Assembly: GCA_945897085.1 (NCBI GenBank) | Contig: CAMDEU010000001.1 | Location: 42,313 to 106,312 of the forward strand | DNA from: Spirosoma fluviale | Lineage (GTDB): Bacteria; Bacteroidota; Bacteroidia; Cytophagales; Cyclobacteriaceae | Length of the DNA: 64,000 nucleotides | Direction: 5' to 3' | In this document: positions 54,401-63,131 of the stretch, piece after piece | How positions within the stretch are numbered: position 1 is the first letter of the stretch | How the letters are laid out: every line of letters begins with the position of its first letter | Program-made: the position numbers and the translations under genes | The notes under the pieces: generated by a model | Seen by the model: the letters and a program-made list of their open reading frames with translations, nothing else | Told to the model about the DNA's origin: nothing | The model's database searches: none

Positions 54401-54874
54401 TTATTTCTCTTTGTCAAAAAATGAGATCGGTCTATTGATACTTTCTTCCAATACAATTAAGGTTTCTGTTCGGTCAATACCCTCCACTTTTTGGATTTTG
54501 TCTAGCACAAGTCGGAGGTGATTGGTGTCTCTACAAATGATTTTAGCGAAAATCGAGTAATTCCCAGTAGTGTAATAAGCGCTGACTACCTCAGAAATCC
54601 CTTTTAACTTTTCGATCACGGTATCATATAGCGAGCTTTTCTCTAGGTAGATTCCTAAGAATGCAGATATATCGTAGCCTAATTTTGAGAAATTGATGTT
54701 CAGAGTTGCGCTTTTTACCACGCCCATATCCTCCAATTTCTTCATTCTCACATGAACTGTACCGGAAGAAACGAATACTTTTTTTGCTATTTCAGTGTAT
54801 GGCGTCTTCGCATCTTCATTGAGCAAGGAGATAATCTTTAGGTCAACATTATCGATATCTAAAATTTTGTCCAT
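54401..54874 (-). CDS. Lrp/AsnC-family transcriptional regulator
   Basis: A 157-residue regulator with an N-terminal winged helix (DLKIISLLNEDAKTPYTEIAKKVFVSSGTVHVRMKKLE, residues about 11-48) and a C-terminal RAM/AsnC domain (about 70-150: FLGIYLEKSSLYDTVIEKL, YYTTGNYSIFAKIICRD). Such proteins form octamers and sense amino acids. The effector and targets are unknown. It is not in the SUF operon because a terminator stands between. Confidence 0.94.
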   Translation of the reverse strand: MDKILDIDNVDLKIISLLNEDAKTPYTEIAKKVFVSSGTVHVRMKKLEDMGVVKSATLNINFSKLGYDISAFLGIYLEKSSLYDTVIEKLKGISEVVSAYYTTGNYSIFAKIICRDTNHLRLVLDKIQKVEGIDRTETLIVLEESINRPISFFDKEK

Positions 54875-54942
54875 TTTTTGGTGTGTGATTTAGATGATTT
54901 TTAATAAAGGATGCATGAAATTATAGATTGTTTAAAATATTC

Positions 54943-54950
54943 CAAAATTA
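54943..54950 (-). promoter_or_regulatory. Candidate -7 box for the Lrp gene
   Basis: On the leftward strand the bases read TAATTTTG, an exact TAnnTTTG match about 70 bp upstream of the Lrp start codon. The -33 element is not clear. Confidence 0.3.
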
Positions 54951-54987
54951 TTTTTTCAATTTGCAATTTTGTATAAAATATATTTCC

Positions 54988-55022
54988 TTTGTGAAAGTGT
55001 TCTGCAGCCAAATTTAATTTTG
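54988..55022 (+). promoter_or_regulatory. Candidate rightward promoter of a possible small RNA
   Basis: TTTG, a 23-bp spacer and TAATTTTG form a match to the Bacteroidota promoter pattern at the upper end of the known spacing. Transcription would begin near 55028 and meet a strong terminator after about 135 nt. Confidence 0.35.
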
Positions 55023-55133
55023 GTTTTTGAAATAAAAAACTCAAAAAGGACTAGTCCAACTTAATTAGGCCGAAGAATTGAAACAAAAAAGAACTTTTAA
55101 TTTCTAAAGTTATATTTGGGTTTATATTCTGAA

Positions 55134-55168
55134 AAGGGTCTTGTCATTGACAAGACCTTTTTGTTTTT
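55134..55168 (+). terminator. Intrinsic terminator with no upstream gene
   Basis: A 9-bp perfect GC-containing stem GGTCTTGTC / GACAAGACC with a three-base ATT loop is followed by TTTTTGTTTTT. It points rightward and lies 87 bp ahead of the M14 gene. No rightward gene precedes it for many kilobases. Confidence 0.82.
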
Positions 55169-55254
55169 ACCTGGTTTTGGGGGCATATTTTTTTTTAACG
55201 GCAATCAATTCTCTGCTTCTCTTTCCTATTTTTAGCTAGTCAACGACCCTTTCC

Positions 55255-57174
55255 ATGAAAAAACAACTCTTATTTTTCCCATCCTTTTTGCTTTCAACTG
55301 TGCTTCTAGCTCAGGTGAGGCCTTTTGTGCCTGAGCAAGTGTTTCCTGAGAAAAACACAATAAGTAAACATTACCTAGTTTCTGGTGAACGTCACGGGAC
55401 TTCTTTTTTCAAGAAGTTTGAATTTCCAGAAGTAGAGTATCGTCCAGGCACCGCTCTTGACTTTACCAAATACCACACTGTGGATGTCATGTACCATTGG
55501 TATGAAACCTGGGCAAAGCAATATCCACAGCTGGTAGACCTCTATGTGATAGAAGAATCTTTTGAAGGAAGACCGATCTACCAAATGACGCTTACCAATA
55601 AGACTACTGGAAAGGATACAGACAAGCCAGCAGCGTATTTTGAAGGAGGGAGACACTCAGGTGAAATAACCGCGAGTGAATCTATCCTGTGGATGACCCA
55701 GCATCTTTTAGAGAACTACGGCAAGGATCCTGAGATCACTGCGTTGCTCGATACTAAGGTGATTTATTTGCGTCCACAAAATAATCCGGATGGCTCCAAC
55801 ATGTATTTATTTACCGCTCAGCGCAACAGGAGTACCGTTAAGCCTCACGATACAGATCGGGATGGCTTGGTGGATGAAGATCCAGAAGAAGATTTAAATG
55901 GGGATGGAATCTTGTACCAAATCCGCAAAAAGGCAGTTACACCCGAAGAAAAAGAAAAAGCAAATTATATCCTGGACCCTAGAGATCCGAAAGGACGATT
56001 GATGAAGCAAACTTTCCCAGGAAAGGGAGAATACATCATCTACAGTGAGGGAATTGACAACGATGGAGATGGTCGCTACAATGAAGACGGAATTGGCGGA
56101 TTAGATCTTCATCGCAACTATCCAGAGAACTGGCGGCCAAACACTGGTGGAGACCTCACCGGAAGGGGATATATCCAGTTTGGTGCAGGAGAATACCCAC
56201 TCAGTGAAATTGAATCTCGCGCTACTGTCCTATGGATGTTGAGTCATCCAAATATCTCCGTGGTCAACTCCATGGATACTCGGGTGCCCATGCACTTGCG
56301 CCCACCTTCCACTTCCAAAAGTGAAGAGCGGATGTATCCACAAGATTTGGCGATTTACAAAGAAATGGATCAGCTAGGATTATCTTTTACCGCTTACCCT
56401 TGGGCTGGCGATGTGTATGAAACCTATGCCACCCGCTACAAGGTCAATTCCATGACGGGGGACCCACTCAAGCCAGAGCCGCTTTTCGGGCATGGGCCTG
56501 ACTTCGGCTACTTTTACTACGGTAGTATTTGGTATGGGGATGAGCTCTGGAACAATGGCGCCATGAAAGATTACGATAACGATGGCATCTATGACGATTA
56601 CGACGGTCTGATGTGGGATGACGAGGCCAATGGCAGTAAAGGTTTTAAGTCATGGACCGCATTTACCCATCCTGAATTGGGCGAAGTTGAATATGGAGGG
56701 TTTCACCCCAAGTTTTTTGGTCAAAATGGTCCTCCTTGGCAATTGGAAAGCTGGGCAAAAAAGCAGGCCCTCTTCAACATAGCGATGGCAAAGAGACTGC
56801 CTCAGCTTGTAGTTGATGATTTGAAAGTTAAAAAAGTGAAAGCTGGAGAATACCAAGTGACCTTAACTTGGGTCAATACTGGGAAATTGCCTGTAGCATT
56901 GGAGCAGGCCAAACTGGTGAAAATTGTTCAAGAGGATCGCGTTTCCTTAGATTTTGATAAGGACTTGTTGAAAGGTGATCAAGAAGCTACCGTTCGAATT
57001 GTTATTCCAAGTTTGTACGATAAAACTATCTATGCCGGCTACACCGGAGTAGGAGAGAAAAAGACAGCCACCTTTGTAGTACAGGTGAAAGGAGATGCCC
57101 CTGTCAAAGGAAAAATTAAGCTTTCATCCACCCGAGGAGGATTTATCGAAAAAGAATTTACCCTAAGTAATTAA
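55255..57174 (+). CDS. Secreted M14-family metallocarboxypeptidase
   Basis: A 639-residue exported zinc peptidase. Signal peptide 1-20. The M14 domain starts near residue 72: zinc ligands His134 and Glu137 (GGRHSGE), LHRNYPENW at 285-293 for substrate binding. At the place of the third zinc ligand the sequence reads SMDTRVPMHLRPP, with Asp341 where most M14 enzymes have His. Three Asp-rich loops (DTDRDG at 199, NDGDGR near 270, DYDNDG near 440) look like calcium-binding repeats. The C-terminal 120 residues resemble a beta-sandwich. It precedes the S9 peptidase by 9 bp, so the two likely digest peptides together. Confidence 0.88.
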   Translation: MKKQLLFFPSFLLSTVLLAQVRPFVPEQVFPEKNTISKHYLVSGERHGTSFFKKFEFPEVEYRPGTALDFTKYHTVDVMYHWYETWAKQYPQLVDLYVIEESFEGRPIYQMTLTNKTTGKDTDKPAAYFEGGRHSGEITASESILWMTQHLLENYGKDPEITALLDTKVIYLRPQNNPDGSNMYLFTAQRNRSTVKPHDTDRDGLVDEDPEEDLNGDGILYQIRKKAVTPEEKEKANYILDPRDPKGRLMKQTFPGKGEYIIYSEGIDNDGDGRYNEDGIGGLDLHRNYPENWRPNTGGDLTGRGYIQFGAGEYPLSEIESRATVLWMLSHPNISVVNSMDTRVPMHLRPPSTSKSEERMYPQDLAIYKEMDQLGLSFTAYPWAGDVYETYATRYKVNSMTGDPLKPEPLFGHGPDFGYFYYGSIWYGDELWNNGAMKDYDNDGIYDDYDGLMWDDEANGSKGFKSWTAFTHPELGEVEYGGFHPKFFGQNGPPWQLESWAKKQALFNIAMAKRLPQLVVDDLKVKKVKAGEYQVTLTWVNTGKLPVALEQAKLVKIVQEDRVSLDFDKDLLKGDQEATVRIVIPSLYDKTIYAGYTGVGEKKTATFVVQVKGDAPVKGKIKLSSTRGGFIEKEFTLSN

Positions 57175-57183
57175 TACCTAAGC

Positions 57184-60012
57184 ATGATCAATTTACGAAG
57201 CACTACTGGATGGGTTATTACCCTTCTGCTTATCTCTCAATCGCTTTTTGCGCAGCAAAAGCGATCACTTACCCATGCAGATTACGATGGATGGGAAAAC
57301 CTCTCAGCTGAAAAAATCACGAAAAATGGAGCTTTTGTGGGTTATCAAATCTCTCCCCAACAGGGTGATGGAAGAGTTGAAATTTTCCCTTTCAAGACTC
57401 CGTCTCAGAAGCAGCTAATTTCTAGAGGAACTGGCTTTCAATTTACAGTTGATGATGCCTATGCCGTAGGGAAAATTGTGGCACAGAAAGATTCGGTTTA
57501 TGCACTCAAACTAAAGAAAAAGAAGGCCGATGACCTGCCTAAGGATAGTTTATTTATTCTTCAGCTGGCTACGGGGAAATTGGAAAAAATCGCCCGAGTA
57601 AAATCTTTTGCTACCCCAACGGAAAAGGGTAGTTGGATCGCTATCCACTTTGAAAAGGAAGTGGCCCCAAAGGAGACTCCTAAGGATAAAAGCTCCTCAG
57701 ATTCTACCAAAAAAGTAGAAAAACCCAAAAAGACAGATGGTACCAAATTGCTCGTCAGATCACTCGATGGAACAAAAACTTGGGACATAGAACGTGTGAA
57801 ATCATTTAGCTTCTCCCCGAATGGAGACTTCCTTTATTACGCACTTGCTGAAGAGGAGAAACAAGACAATGCAGCCCTCCACTTGCTTGATTTGACCTCG
57901 GGAGAGCAAAGGTTGGTTCATGAAAAGATGACTATCTATTCAAGAATGGCCTTTTCTCCCCAGTCCAGCTACCTTTCATTTGTAACGAGTGACGACTCCT
58001 TAAAGGCCAAAAAGCCAAGTCATAAGTTGCAGGTCTATGATCTCACAAAGAAGAGTTTAGTTGTTGAATTGGATAAATCAGCTGTAAAACTTGAAAATAG
58101 TCGAATTAGTCCTGATGCCTCCCTTCGGTTTTCGGAAGATGAAAAGAGACTATTCTTTGGTGTAGCGATGGATTACAAGGAGTATTCCTACGAAGACGAC
58201 AGTACTTTGCTGGACGAGGATAGAGTAAGCCTAGATATTTGGGGCTGGCAGGATGATGAGATTCAGCCCATGCAACTCAAAAACAAGGCACAAGAAGAGA
58301 AGAAAAGTTACCTGACCGTACTTTCACTTGTAGATTTAAAGGTGGTGCAGCTCGGAACTCCCGAGGTAGATGAAGTACAACTAGAAAACAAAATTACGCA
58401 AGACATCGCTCTTGCATGGACCGAGTCACCCTATCGAAAAAATTACAGTTGGGATATCCAAATCGGACGCGACCTGTACCTACTAGACCTAGCCACAGGC
58501 AATAAAGCGTTAATTGAAAAAAATGCTTCTGGCTCTGCTCGTCTTTCCCCAGGGGGGAATTATGCGTACTGGTATGATGCGAGGGATAGCTCTTGGGTTG
58601 CGTACGACCTAAAAGCAAAAGTAAAAATCAATCTGACCGCCGCAATTCCAGTTCCTTTTTACGACGAATTACACGATTCTCCCTCCTTACCGAGCAGTTA
58701 TGGTGCAGCAGGATGGCTGGAAGGTGATGCATCCTTTCTGATCAATGACCGTTTTGACCTGTGGAAGGTGGATCCTCGATATCCTGCCTCCGCCCAAAAT
58801 CTTACCGGGGGAGAAGGACGAAAGACACAAAAATCTTTCCGTAGAGAACGTTTGAAAGTGGATGAGGTAGCTATCGATCCCAAGGAGTCCCTCATTCTTT
58901 CCGCATTTGATGAAGTGAACAAGAAAAGTGGATTCTATTCGGCCAACTACCAAGGCAAAGGCCTCCCTAAAGAGTTGTTGCTAAGCAACCACCTCAATTA
59001 TGGAATTCGGAAGGCTAAAAATTCCTCACAACTCCTTTTTCGTCGGTCAACGTACAAGGAAAGTCCTGATCTTTACTTAAGTGACTTGACTTTTTCTTCT
59101 TGGGTAAAGGTCTCAGCGCTCAATCCACAGCAAGCCGGGGTCAAGTGGGGAAATGTCAAGTTGGTATCTTATTTGTCTCAAGATGGGACTCCTCTCCAAG
59201 GGCTTTTATTTACTCCAGAAGGGTTTGATGGGGTAAAAAAATTTCCGATGATGGTTTATTTCTATGAGCGGAATAGCGAGACACTTCACAATTATCGTGC
59301 ACCGGCACCCAGCCGATCCACTATCAATATCCCTTATTTTGTAAGCAACGATTATGTGGTATTTGTACCAGATATCAAATATGACCTAGGCCTTCCAGGA
59401 CCTAGTGCCTACGACTGCATTATGCCTGGGGTACAAGTTGTTATTTCCCAAGGAGGTATAGATTCAGAGAATATGGCTATTCAAGGCCAAAGTTGGGGAG
59501 GGTATCAGGTAGCTTATTTGATGACTCGAACTAATTTATTTAAGGCGGCAGGAGCAGGAGCTCCGGTGGTCAATATGACTTCCGCTTATGGTGGCATTCG
59601 CTGGGGAACGGGCATGAGCCGTATGTTTCAATATGAGCAGACCCAGTCCCGAATCGGGGGAACGCTTTGGGAAAAGCCCTTGTACTACTTGGAAAACTCT
59701 CCATTATTTACCCTGGATCGCGTCAATACACCCGTGTTGATCATGCACAACGATGCAGATGGGTCTGTGCCTTGGTACCAAGGAATTGAAATGTTTATGG
59801 GGCTCAAGCGCCTCAATAAGCCCGCATGGCTCCTCCAATACAATGGAGAGGATCACAACTTAGTGCAACGAAAAAATGCAAAAGACCTTTCTGTTCGACT
59901 GAGCCAGTTCTTTGACCATTACTTAAAAGGAGCTCCAGCGCCACTATGGATGACTGAAGGGCTTCCTGCAGTAGAAAAAGGAAGAACACTTAAATACGAG
60001 TTGGGGAATTAA
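57184..60012 (+). CDS. Secreted S9-family (prolyl oligopeptidase-like) peptidase
   Basis: A 942-residue exported serine peptidase. Signal peptide 1-24 (SQSLFA-Q). A long beta-propeller-like region covers about 30-650; the alpha/beta-hydrolase domain follows with the nucleophile in GQSWGGYQ, the Asp in LIMHNDADGSVPW and the His in NGEDHNLVQ, so the triad is complete. Family members cut short peptides, often after proline or as dipeptidyl or acylaminoacyl peptidases. It shares a transcript with the M14 gene. Confidence 0.93.
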   Translation: MINLRSTTGWVITLLLISQSLFAQQKRSLTHADYDGWENLSAEKITKNGAFVGYQISPQQGDGRVEIFPFKTPSQKQLISRGTGFQFTVDDAYAVGKIVAQKDSVYALKLKKKKADDLPKDSLFILQLATGKLEKIARVKSFATPTEKGSWIAIHFEKEVAPKETPKDKSSSDSTKKVEKPKKTDGTKLLVRSLDGTKTWDIERVKSFSFSPNGDFLYYALAEEEKQDNAALHLLDLTSGEQRLVHEKMTIYSRMAFSPQSSYLSFVTSDDSLKAKKPSHKLQVYDLTKKSLVVELDKSAVKLENSRISPDASLRFSEDEKRLFFGVAMDYKEYSYEDDSTLLDEDRVSLDIWGWQDDEIQPMQLKNKAQEEKKSYLTVLSLVDLKVVQLGTPEVDEVQLENKITQDIALAWTESPYRKNYSWDIQIGRDLYLLDLATGNKALIEKNASGSARLSPGGNYAYWYDARDSSWVAYDLKAKVKINLTAAIPVPFYDELHDSPSLPSSYGAAGWLEGDASFLINDRFDLWKVDPRYPASAQNLTGGEGRKTQKSFRRERLKVDEVAIDPKESLILSAFDEVNKKSGFYSANYQGKGLPKELLLSNHLNYGIRKAKNSSQLLFRRSTYKESPDLYLSDLTFSSWVKVSALNPQQAGVKWGNVKLVSYLSQDGTPLQGLLFTPEGFDGVKKFPMMVYFYERNSETLHNYRAPAPSRSTINIPYFVSNDYVVFVPDIKYDLGLPGPSAYDCIMPGVQVVISQGGIDSENMAIQGQSWGGYQVAYLMTRTNLFKAAGAGAPVVNMTSAYGGIRWGTGMSRMFQYEQTQSRIGGTLWEKPLYYLENSPLFTLDRVNTPVLIMHNDADGSVPWYQGIEMFMGLKRLNKPAWLLQYNGEDHNLVQRKNAKDLSVRLSQFFDHYLKGAPAPLWMTEGLPAVEKGRTLKYELGN

Positions 60013-60031
60013 ATCCTAGTATGCATCCAAC

Positions 60032-60067
60032 AAAAAACGCCTCCGAAATATTTTGGAGGCGTTTTTT
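60032..60067. terminator. Bidirectional terminator between S9 gene and thyA
   Basis: A 13-bp perfect stem, AAAAAACGCCTCC / GGAGGCGTTTTTT, with a ten-base loop. A and T tracts on the two sides let it serve both converging genes. Confidence 0.9.
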
Positions 60068-60108
60068 CATGGTCTTTTGATTGGTGAATATACTTAAACC
60101 AGTTGGTC

Positions 60109-60903
60109 TTAAATGGCTACTGGTGCTTTGATGTGTGGATGTGGATCATAGTTAAGCAATTCAAAATCTTCGTAGGTGAAGGCAAAAATATCTTTCACTG
60201 CTGGGTTGATCTTCATGGTAGGAAGAGGTCTGGATTCTCGGCTAAGTTGGAGTTCCGTTTGCTCTAGGTGGTTCAAATACAAATGGGCATCTCCGAAGGT
60301 ATGTACAAAGTCTCCAGGCTCCAGGTCACATACTTGAGCCACCATTAGGGTGAATAGCGCATAGGAAGCAATATTGAAGGGTACACCAAGAAAAACATCG
60401 GCACTTCGTTGGTAGAGCTGGCAAGACAATTTGCCATCTGCCACATAAAATTGGAAGAGCGTATGGCAGGGTGGGAGGGCCATTTCATCTACATTGGCCA
60501 CATTCCATGCACTTACTAGATGTCTTCTGCTATCTGGTTTGGTTTTGATTTGATGGATCAGGTTTTTGATCTGGTCGATTTCTCCTCCTTTTCCATCTGG
60601 CCAGTGTCTCCACTGGTAGCCATAGACCGGTCCGAGATCTCCTTGCTCATTTGCCCATTCGTCCCAAATGGAAACTCCGTTTTCTTTCAACCAGTTGATA
60701 TTGGATTCACCTCTCAAAAACCAAAGTAATTCGATGATGATGGATCGGAGGTGTAATTTTTTGGTTGTCACCACAGGAAAGCCATCTGCAAGATTGAACC
60801 GCATTTGATGTCCAAAAACGCTGATAGTCCCTGTGCCGGTACGGTCGGTTTTTTTTACACCTTCGGAAAGGATTCGCTTCATCAAATCGTGGTATTGCTG
60901 CAT
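60109..60903 (-). CDS. thyA: Thymidylate synthase
   Basis: A 264-residue ThyA that methylates dUMP to dTMP with methylene-tetrahydrofolate. Landmarks are [38 protein letters not shown], the nucleophile region [31 protein letters not shown] and [14 protein letters not shown]. The dihydrofolate reductase gene is not adjacent within the window. Confidence 0.98.
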   Translation of the reverse strand: MQQYHDLMKRILSEGVKKTDRTGTGTISVFGHQMRFNLADGFPVVTTKKLHLRSIIIELLWFLRGESNINWLKENGVSIWDEWANEQGDLGPVYGYQWRHWPDGKGGEIDQIKNLIHQIKTKPDSRRHLVSAWNVANVDEMALPPCHTLFQFYVADGKLSCQLYQRSADVFLGVPFNIASYALFTLMVAQVCDLEPGDFVHTFGDAHLYLNHLEQTELQLSRESRPLPTMKINPAVKDIFAFTYEDFELLNYDPHPHIKAPVAI

Positions 60904-61029
60904 AAAGGCTGAGATTTTTGCTATGGATGCAAGATAGGAAATTGGCCTATTTTTTTAACAAGATTGGATGCAGTTTCCTTTGAAATTTGAAAGCACTCGA
61001 AAAAAATGGAATTTAATCACAAAAGGAAT

Positions 61030-62073
61030 TTAGGGCTCAAAACCATCCCATGTAAAGGTAGCAGCTACAGGATAATGATCTGAATAATCCACCTCACGGT
61101 GAGTTTTAAACTGGATGGGTACTACCGATGGAGAGGCGAAAATATGGTCTATTCTCAAGAAAAAAAGAATTCGATTGAAGGTGAATCCAAATCCCCTACC
61201 AGCAAGCTCGAAGGCATTTTGGAGTGATTCACTTAGACGGAAGTAGGCATTGGAGTAGGGCAACTCATTGAGATCACCCATCAAAAGCACTTTATAAGGG
61301 CTATTTCCTAGGTGTTCCATTAAAATATTCATCTGTTGTGCGCGCTTTAGGCTTCCCAGGTGGAGCTTTCCGAGGGTTTGTTTATATACTATTTTCGCAC
61401 TGTCGTAATTTTCAAATGCTTCTGCCTCAATAGACATAGAAGCCAAATGCACATTGTATACCCGCAAGGTGTCTTTTCCTACCTGTATATCTGCGAAAAT
61501 GGCACCGTTACTATTTTTTTCATTAAACACAACCCCTTCGTTTACAATGGGGTATTTGGAAAATATAGCCAAGCCATAGGAGCGGTTTTTAGGCTCTCCG
61601 CGAAGTGGATGGTAGGTATAGTCGAACTCTCCTTCTTTACTCAAAAACTTTATTGCGTTTCTGTTTTCAATGGTAAAGTCTTGGTAGAATTCTTGGATGA
61701 CTTTAATATCAGCAGGATGCTCATTCAACCATGAAAAAACAGTTGGATCCTCTGCGCCAGTGGGAGGATTTTTATAATTGAAGAGGCGGGCATTGTAGGT
61801 AAGCACTTTTAGGCCGGAAGCCTCCTCATTTTTAGGATGAAATTGAATGGATATTAGAAAAAATTTGTATCCTAAAACAAGACAAATCAAAGGAAAAAAA
61901 GCCAGCCTTCTCCAGGCTAAGGCGAGCATAAAAAAGAGAAAAAGGTTTGCGACAAGGACTACTGGGACCAAAAATGGCAGTAACCCTACGTATGGAAATA
62001 CCTCAGGGGAAATGAATACACTTCCAAATACAAGCAGGCTCAAAACAACTAATAGCCCAGTGATAAATTTCAT
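61030..62073 (-). CDS. Membrane-anchored endonuclease/exonuclease/phosphatase-family protein
   Basis: A 347-residue protein with three N-terminal hydrophobic segments (about 3-23, 30-52, 57-76) and a DNase I-like domain after that: LKVLTYNARLF, IKVIQEFYQDF, GLAIFSKYPIVNEG, LRVYNVHLAS, VLLMGDLNELPYS, DHIFASPSV and YSDHYPVAATF. The catalytic Asp, Asn and His positions are all present. The domain may act on nucleic acid, phospholipid or another phosphodiester outside the membrane. The start MKFITGLL is chosen over a 22-residue upstream extension. Confidence 0.88.
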   Translation of the reverse strand: MKFITGLLVVLSLLVFGSVFISPEVFPYVGLLPFLVPVVLVANLFLFFMLALAWRRLAFFPLICLVLGYKFFLISIQFHPKNEEASGLKVLTYNARLFNYKNPPTGAEDPTVFSWLNEHPADIKVIQEFYQDFTIENRNAIKFLSKEGEFDYTYHPLRGEPKNRSYGLAIFSKYPIVNEGVVFNEKNSNGAIFADIQVGKDTLRVYNVHLASMSIEAEAFENYDSAKIVYKQTLGKLHLGSLKRAQQMNILMEHLGNSPYKVLLMGDLNELPYSNAYFRLSESLQNAFELAGRGFGFTFNRILFFLRIDHIFASPSVVPIQFKTHREVDYSDHYPVAATFTWDGFEP

Positions 62074-62455
62074 TTGAATAGTTAAGGTGACGCAATCAAT
62101 TTGGTATTCAAAATTGGAGAAAATTTCCTCAATAATCATGCGGCGCCTATTTTTTTGATTTCTTAAAAATTACATAAAAAGGAACCTGAACATCCCCACC
62201 TTTCTTAGCTGCTTCCCCCTCATTTATTTTTTGGAAGGGAAAAGCCCTTTGGGTTCAGAATTTCCAATTTTAAGAATCCGATTGGATTTGGAACCTCCTT
62301 TGAATGGGCTATAAAAATTTGTTGCATTCGATTTATATTTCGTGTGAACTGCCACATCTTTTCAACCCTGTGTAGGTAAGGTTCAAATAAATTGTTTCGA
62401 TAATTAATCCATTTTTTTATTTTTACTGAACCAAATAACCACTAAATTTCTACTT
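62074..62455. other. Intergenic region between EEP-family and DUF2911 genes
   Basis: These 382 bp separate two divergent genes. A promoter-like pair is seen rightward in the second half. No coding frame, terminator or RNA gene is recognised; the first part contains several short homopolymer runs only. Confidence 0.5.
62309..62341 (+). promoter_or_regulatory. Candidate promoter for the DUF2911 gene
   Basis: TTTG, a 21-bp spacer and TATATTTC, which matches seven of eight positions of TAnnTTTG. A leader of about 110 nt would follow. Confidence 0.3.
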
Positions 62456-63022
62456 ATGAAGAAGCACTATTTAGGTTTAATCTTGATTGGATCCCTCTAT
62501 TTTACAGTGTCCTGTCAGCCCAAATCAGAAGAAACGAGTTCTGCTGATGGCCAAGAACAATCGGAAGAAAAAGATACAGAGCAGCGACCAAGTCCGCTGT
62601 TGGTTGCAGAAGGTCAGGTTTCTGGGAAAAATATCAAGGTTCAATATGGTTCGCCAGCTGTCAAAAGCAGAACCATCTGGGGGGACCTTGTGCCCTACAA
62701 TGTAGTTTGGAGAACTGGTGCCAATGAGGCAACCTATATTGACTTAGCAGAAGCCATTACAGTGGAGGGGAAAGCACTTGCAGCAGGCAAGTATTCGATT
62801 TTTACCATCCCAAAAGAAAGTGGATCCTGGACTGTGATTTTTAATTCCGATTGGAATCTGGAACATGGGCATTTCCAATACAATGAGAAAAATGATGTCT
62901 TGCGCGTTGAGGTTCAGCCGCAATGGGAACCAACAAGCCAAGAAAGTTTATCCTTCGCTGTAGCATCGCCTGGATTGATCATCCGCTGGGATAAATTAAA
63001 GCTACCCATAGCTATACAATAG
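62456..63022 (+). CDS. DUF2911 domain lipoprotein
   Basis: A 188-residue lipoprotein: signal with TVSC lipobox (Cys20), then a Glu/Ser/Gln linker and a DUF2911 domain. The family pattern is clear: VQYGSPAVKSRTIWGDLVPYNVVWRTGANEATYI, LAAGKYSIFTIP, WTVIFNSDWNLEHG and the final FAVASPGLIIRWDKLKLPI. DUF2911 proteins are frequent in Bacteroidota and have no known function. It has its own terminator. Confidence 0.9.
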   Translation: MKKHYLGLILIGSLYFTVSCQPKSEETSSADGQEQSEEKDTEQRPSPLLVAEGQVSGKNIKVQYGSPAVKSRTIWGDLVPYNVVWRTGANEATYIDLAEAITVEGKALAAGKYSIFTIPKESGSWTVIFNSDWNLEHGHFQYNEKNDVLRVEVQPQWEPTSQESLSFAVASPGLIIRWDKLKLPIAIQ

Positions 63023-63032
63023 GCATGCATAC

Positions 63033-63064
63033 TCCCCGGCTATGAGGTCGGGGATTTTTTTTAA
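63033..63064 (+). terminator. Intrinsic terminator after the DUF2911 gene
   Basis: A stem TCCCCG / CGGGGA with a ten-base loop, followed by eight T, starts 10 bp after the stop codon. Confidence 0.82.
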
Positions 63065-63131
63065 TTTTAAAAATCCCTAAGTTTCAGGTAGAATTTGTAA
63101 TCCAAGATAACTTCCCCTTCAGTAACTTTCC

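Larger units (their letters stand above)
54875..55254. other. Non-coding gap between Lrp and M14 genes
   Basis: No coding frame is convincing in these 380 bp. The gap holds a candidate leftward box for the Lrp gene, a rightward promoter-like pair, a palindrome GGACTAGTCC, and a strong rightward terminator ahead of the M14 peptidase gene. A terminator here without an upstream rightward gene suggests a small RNA or an attenuated leader. Confidence 0.6.
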
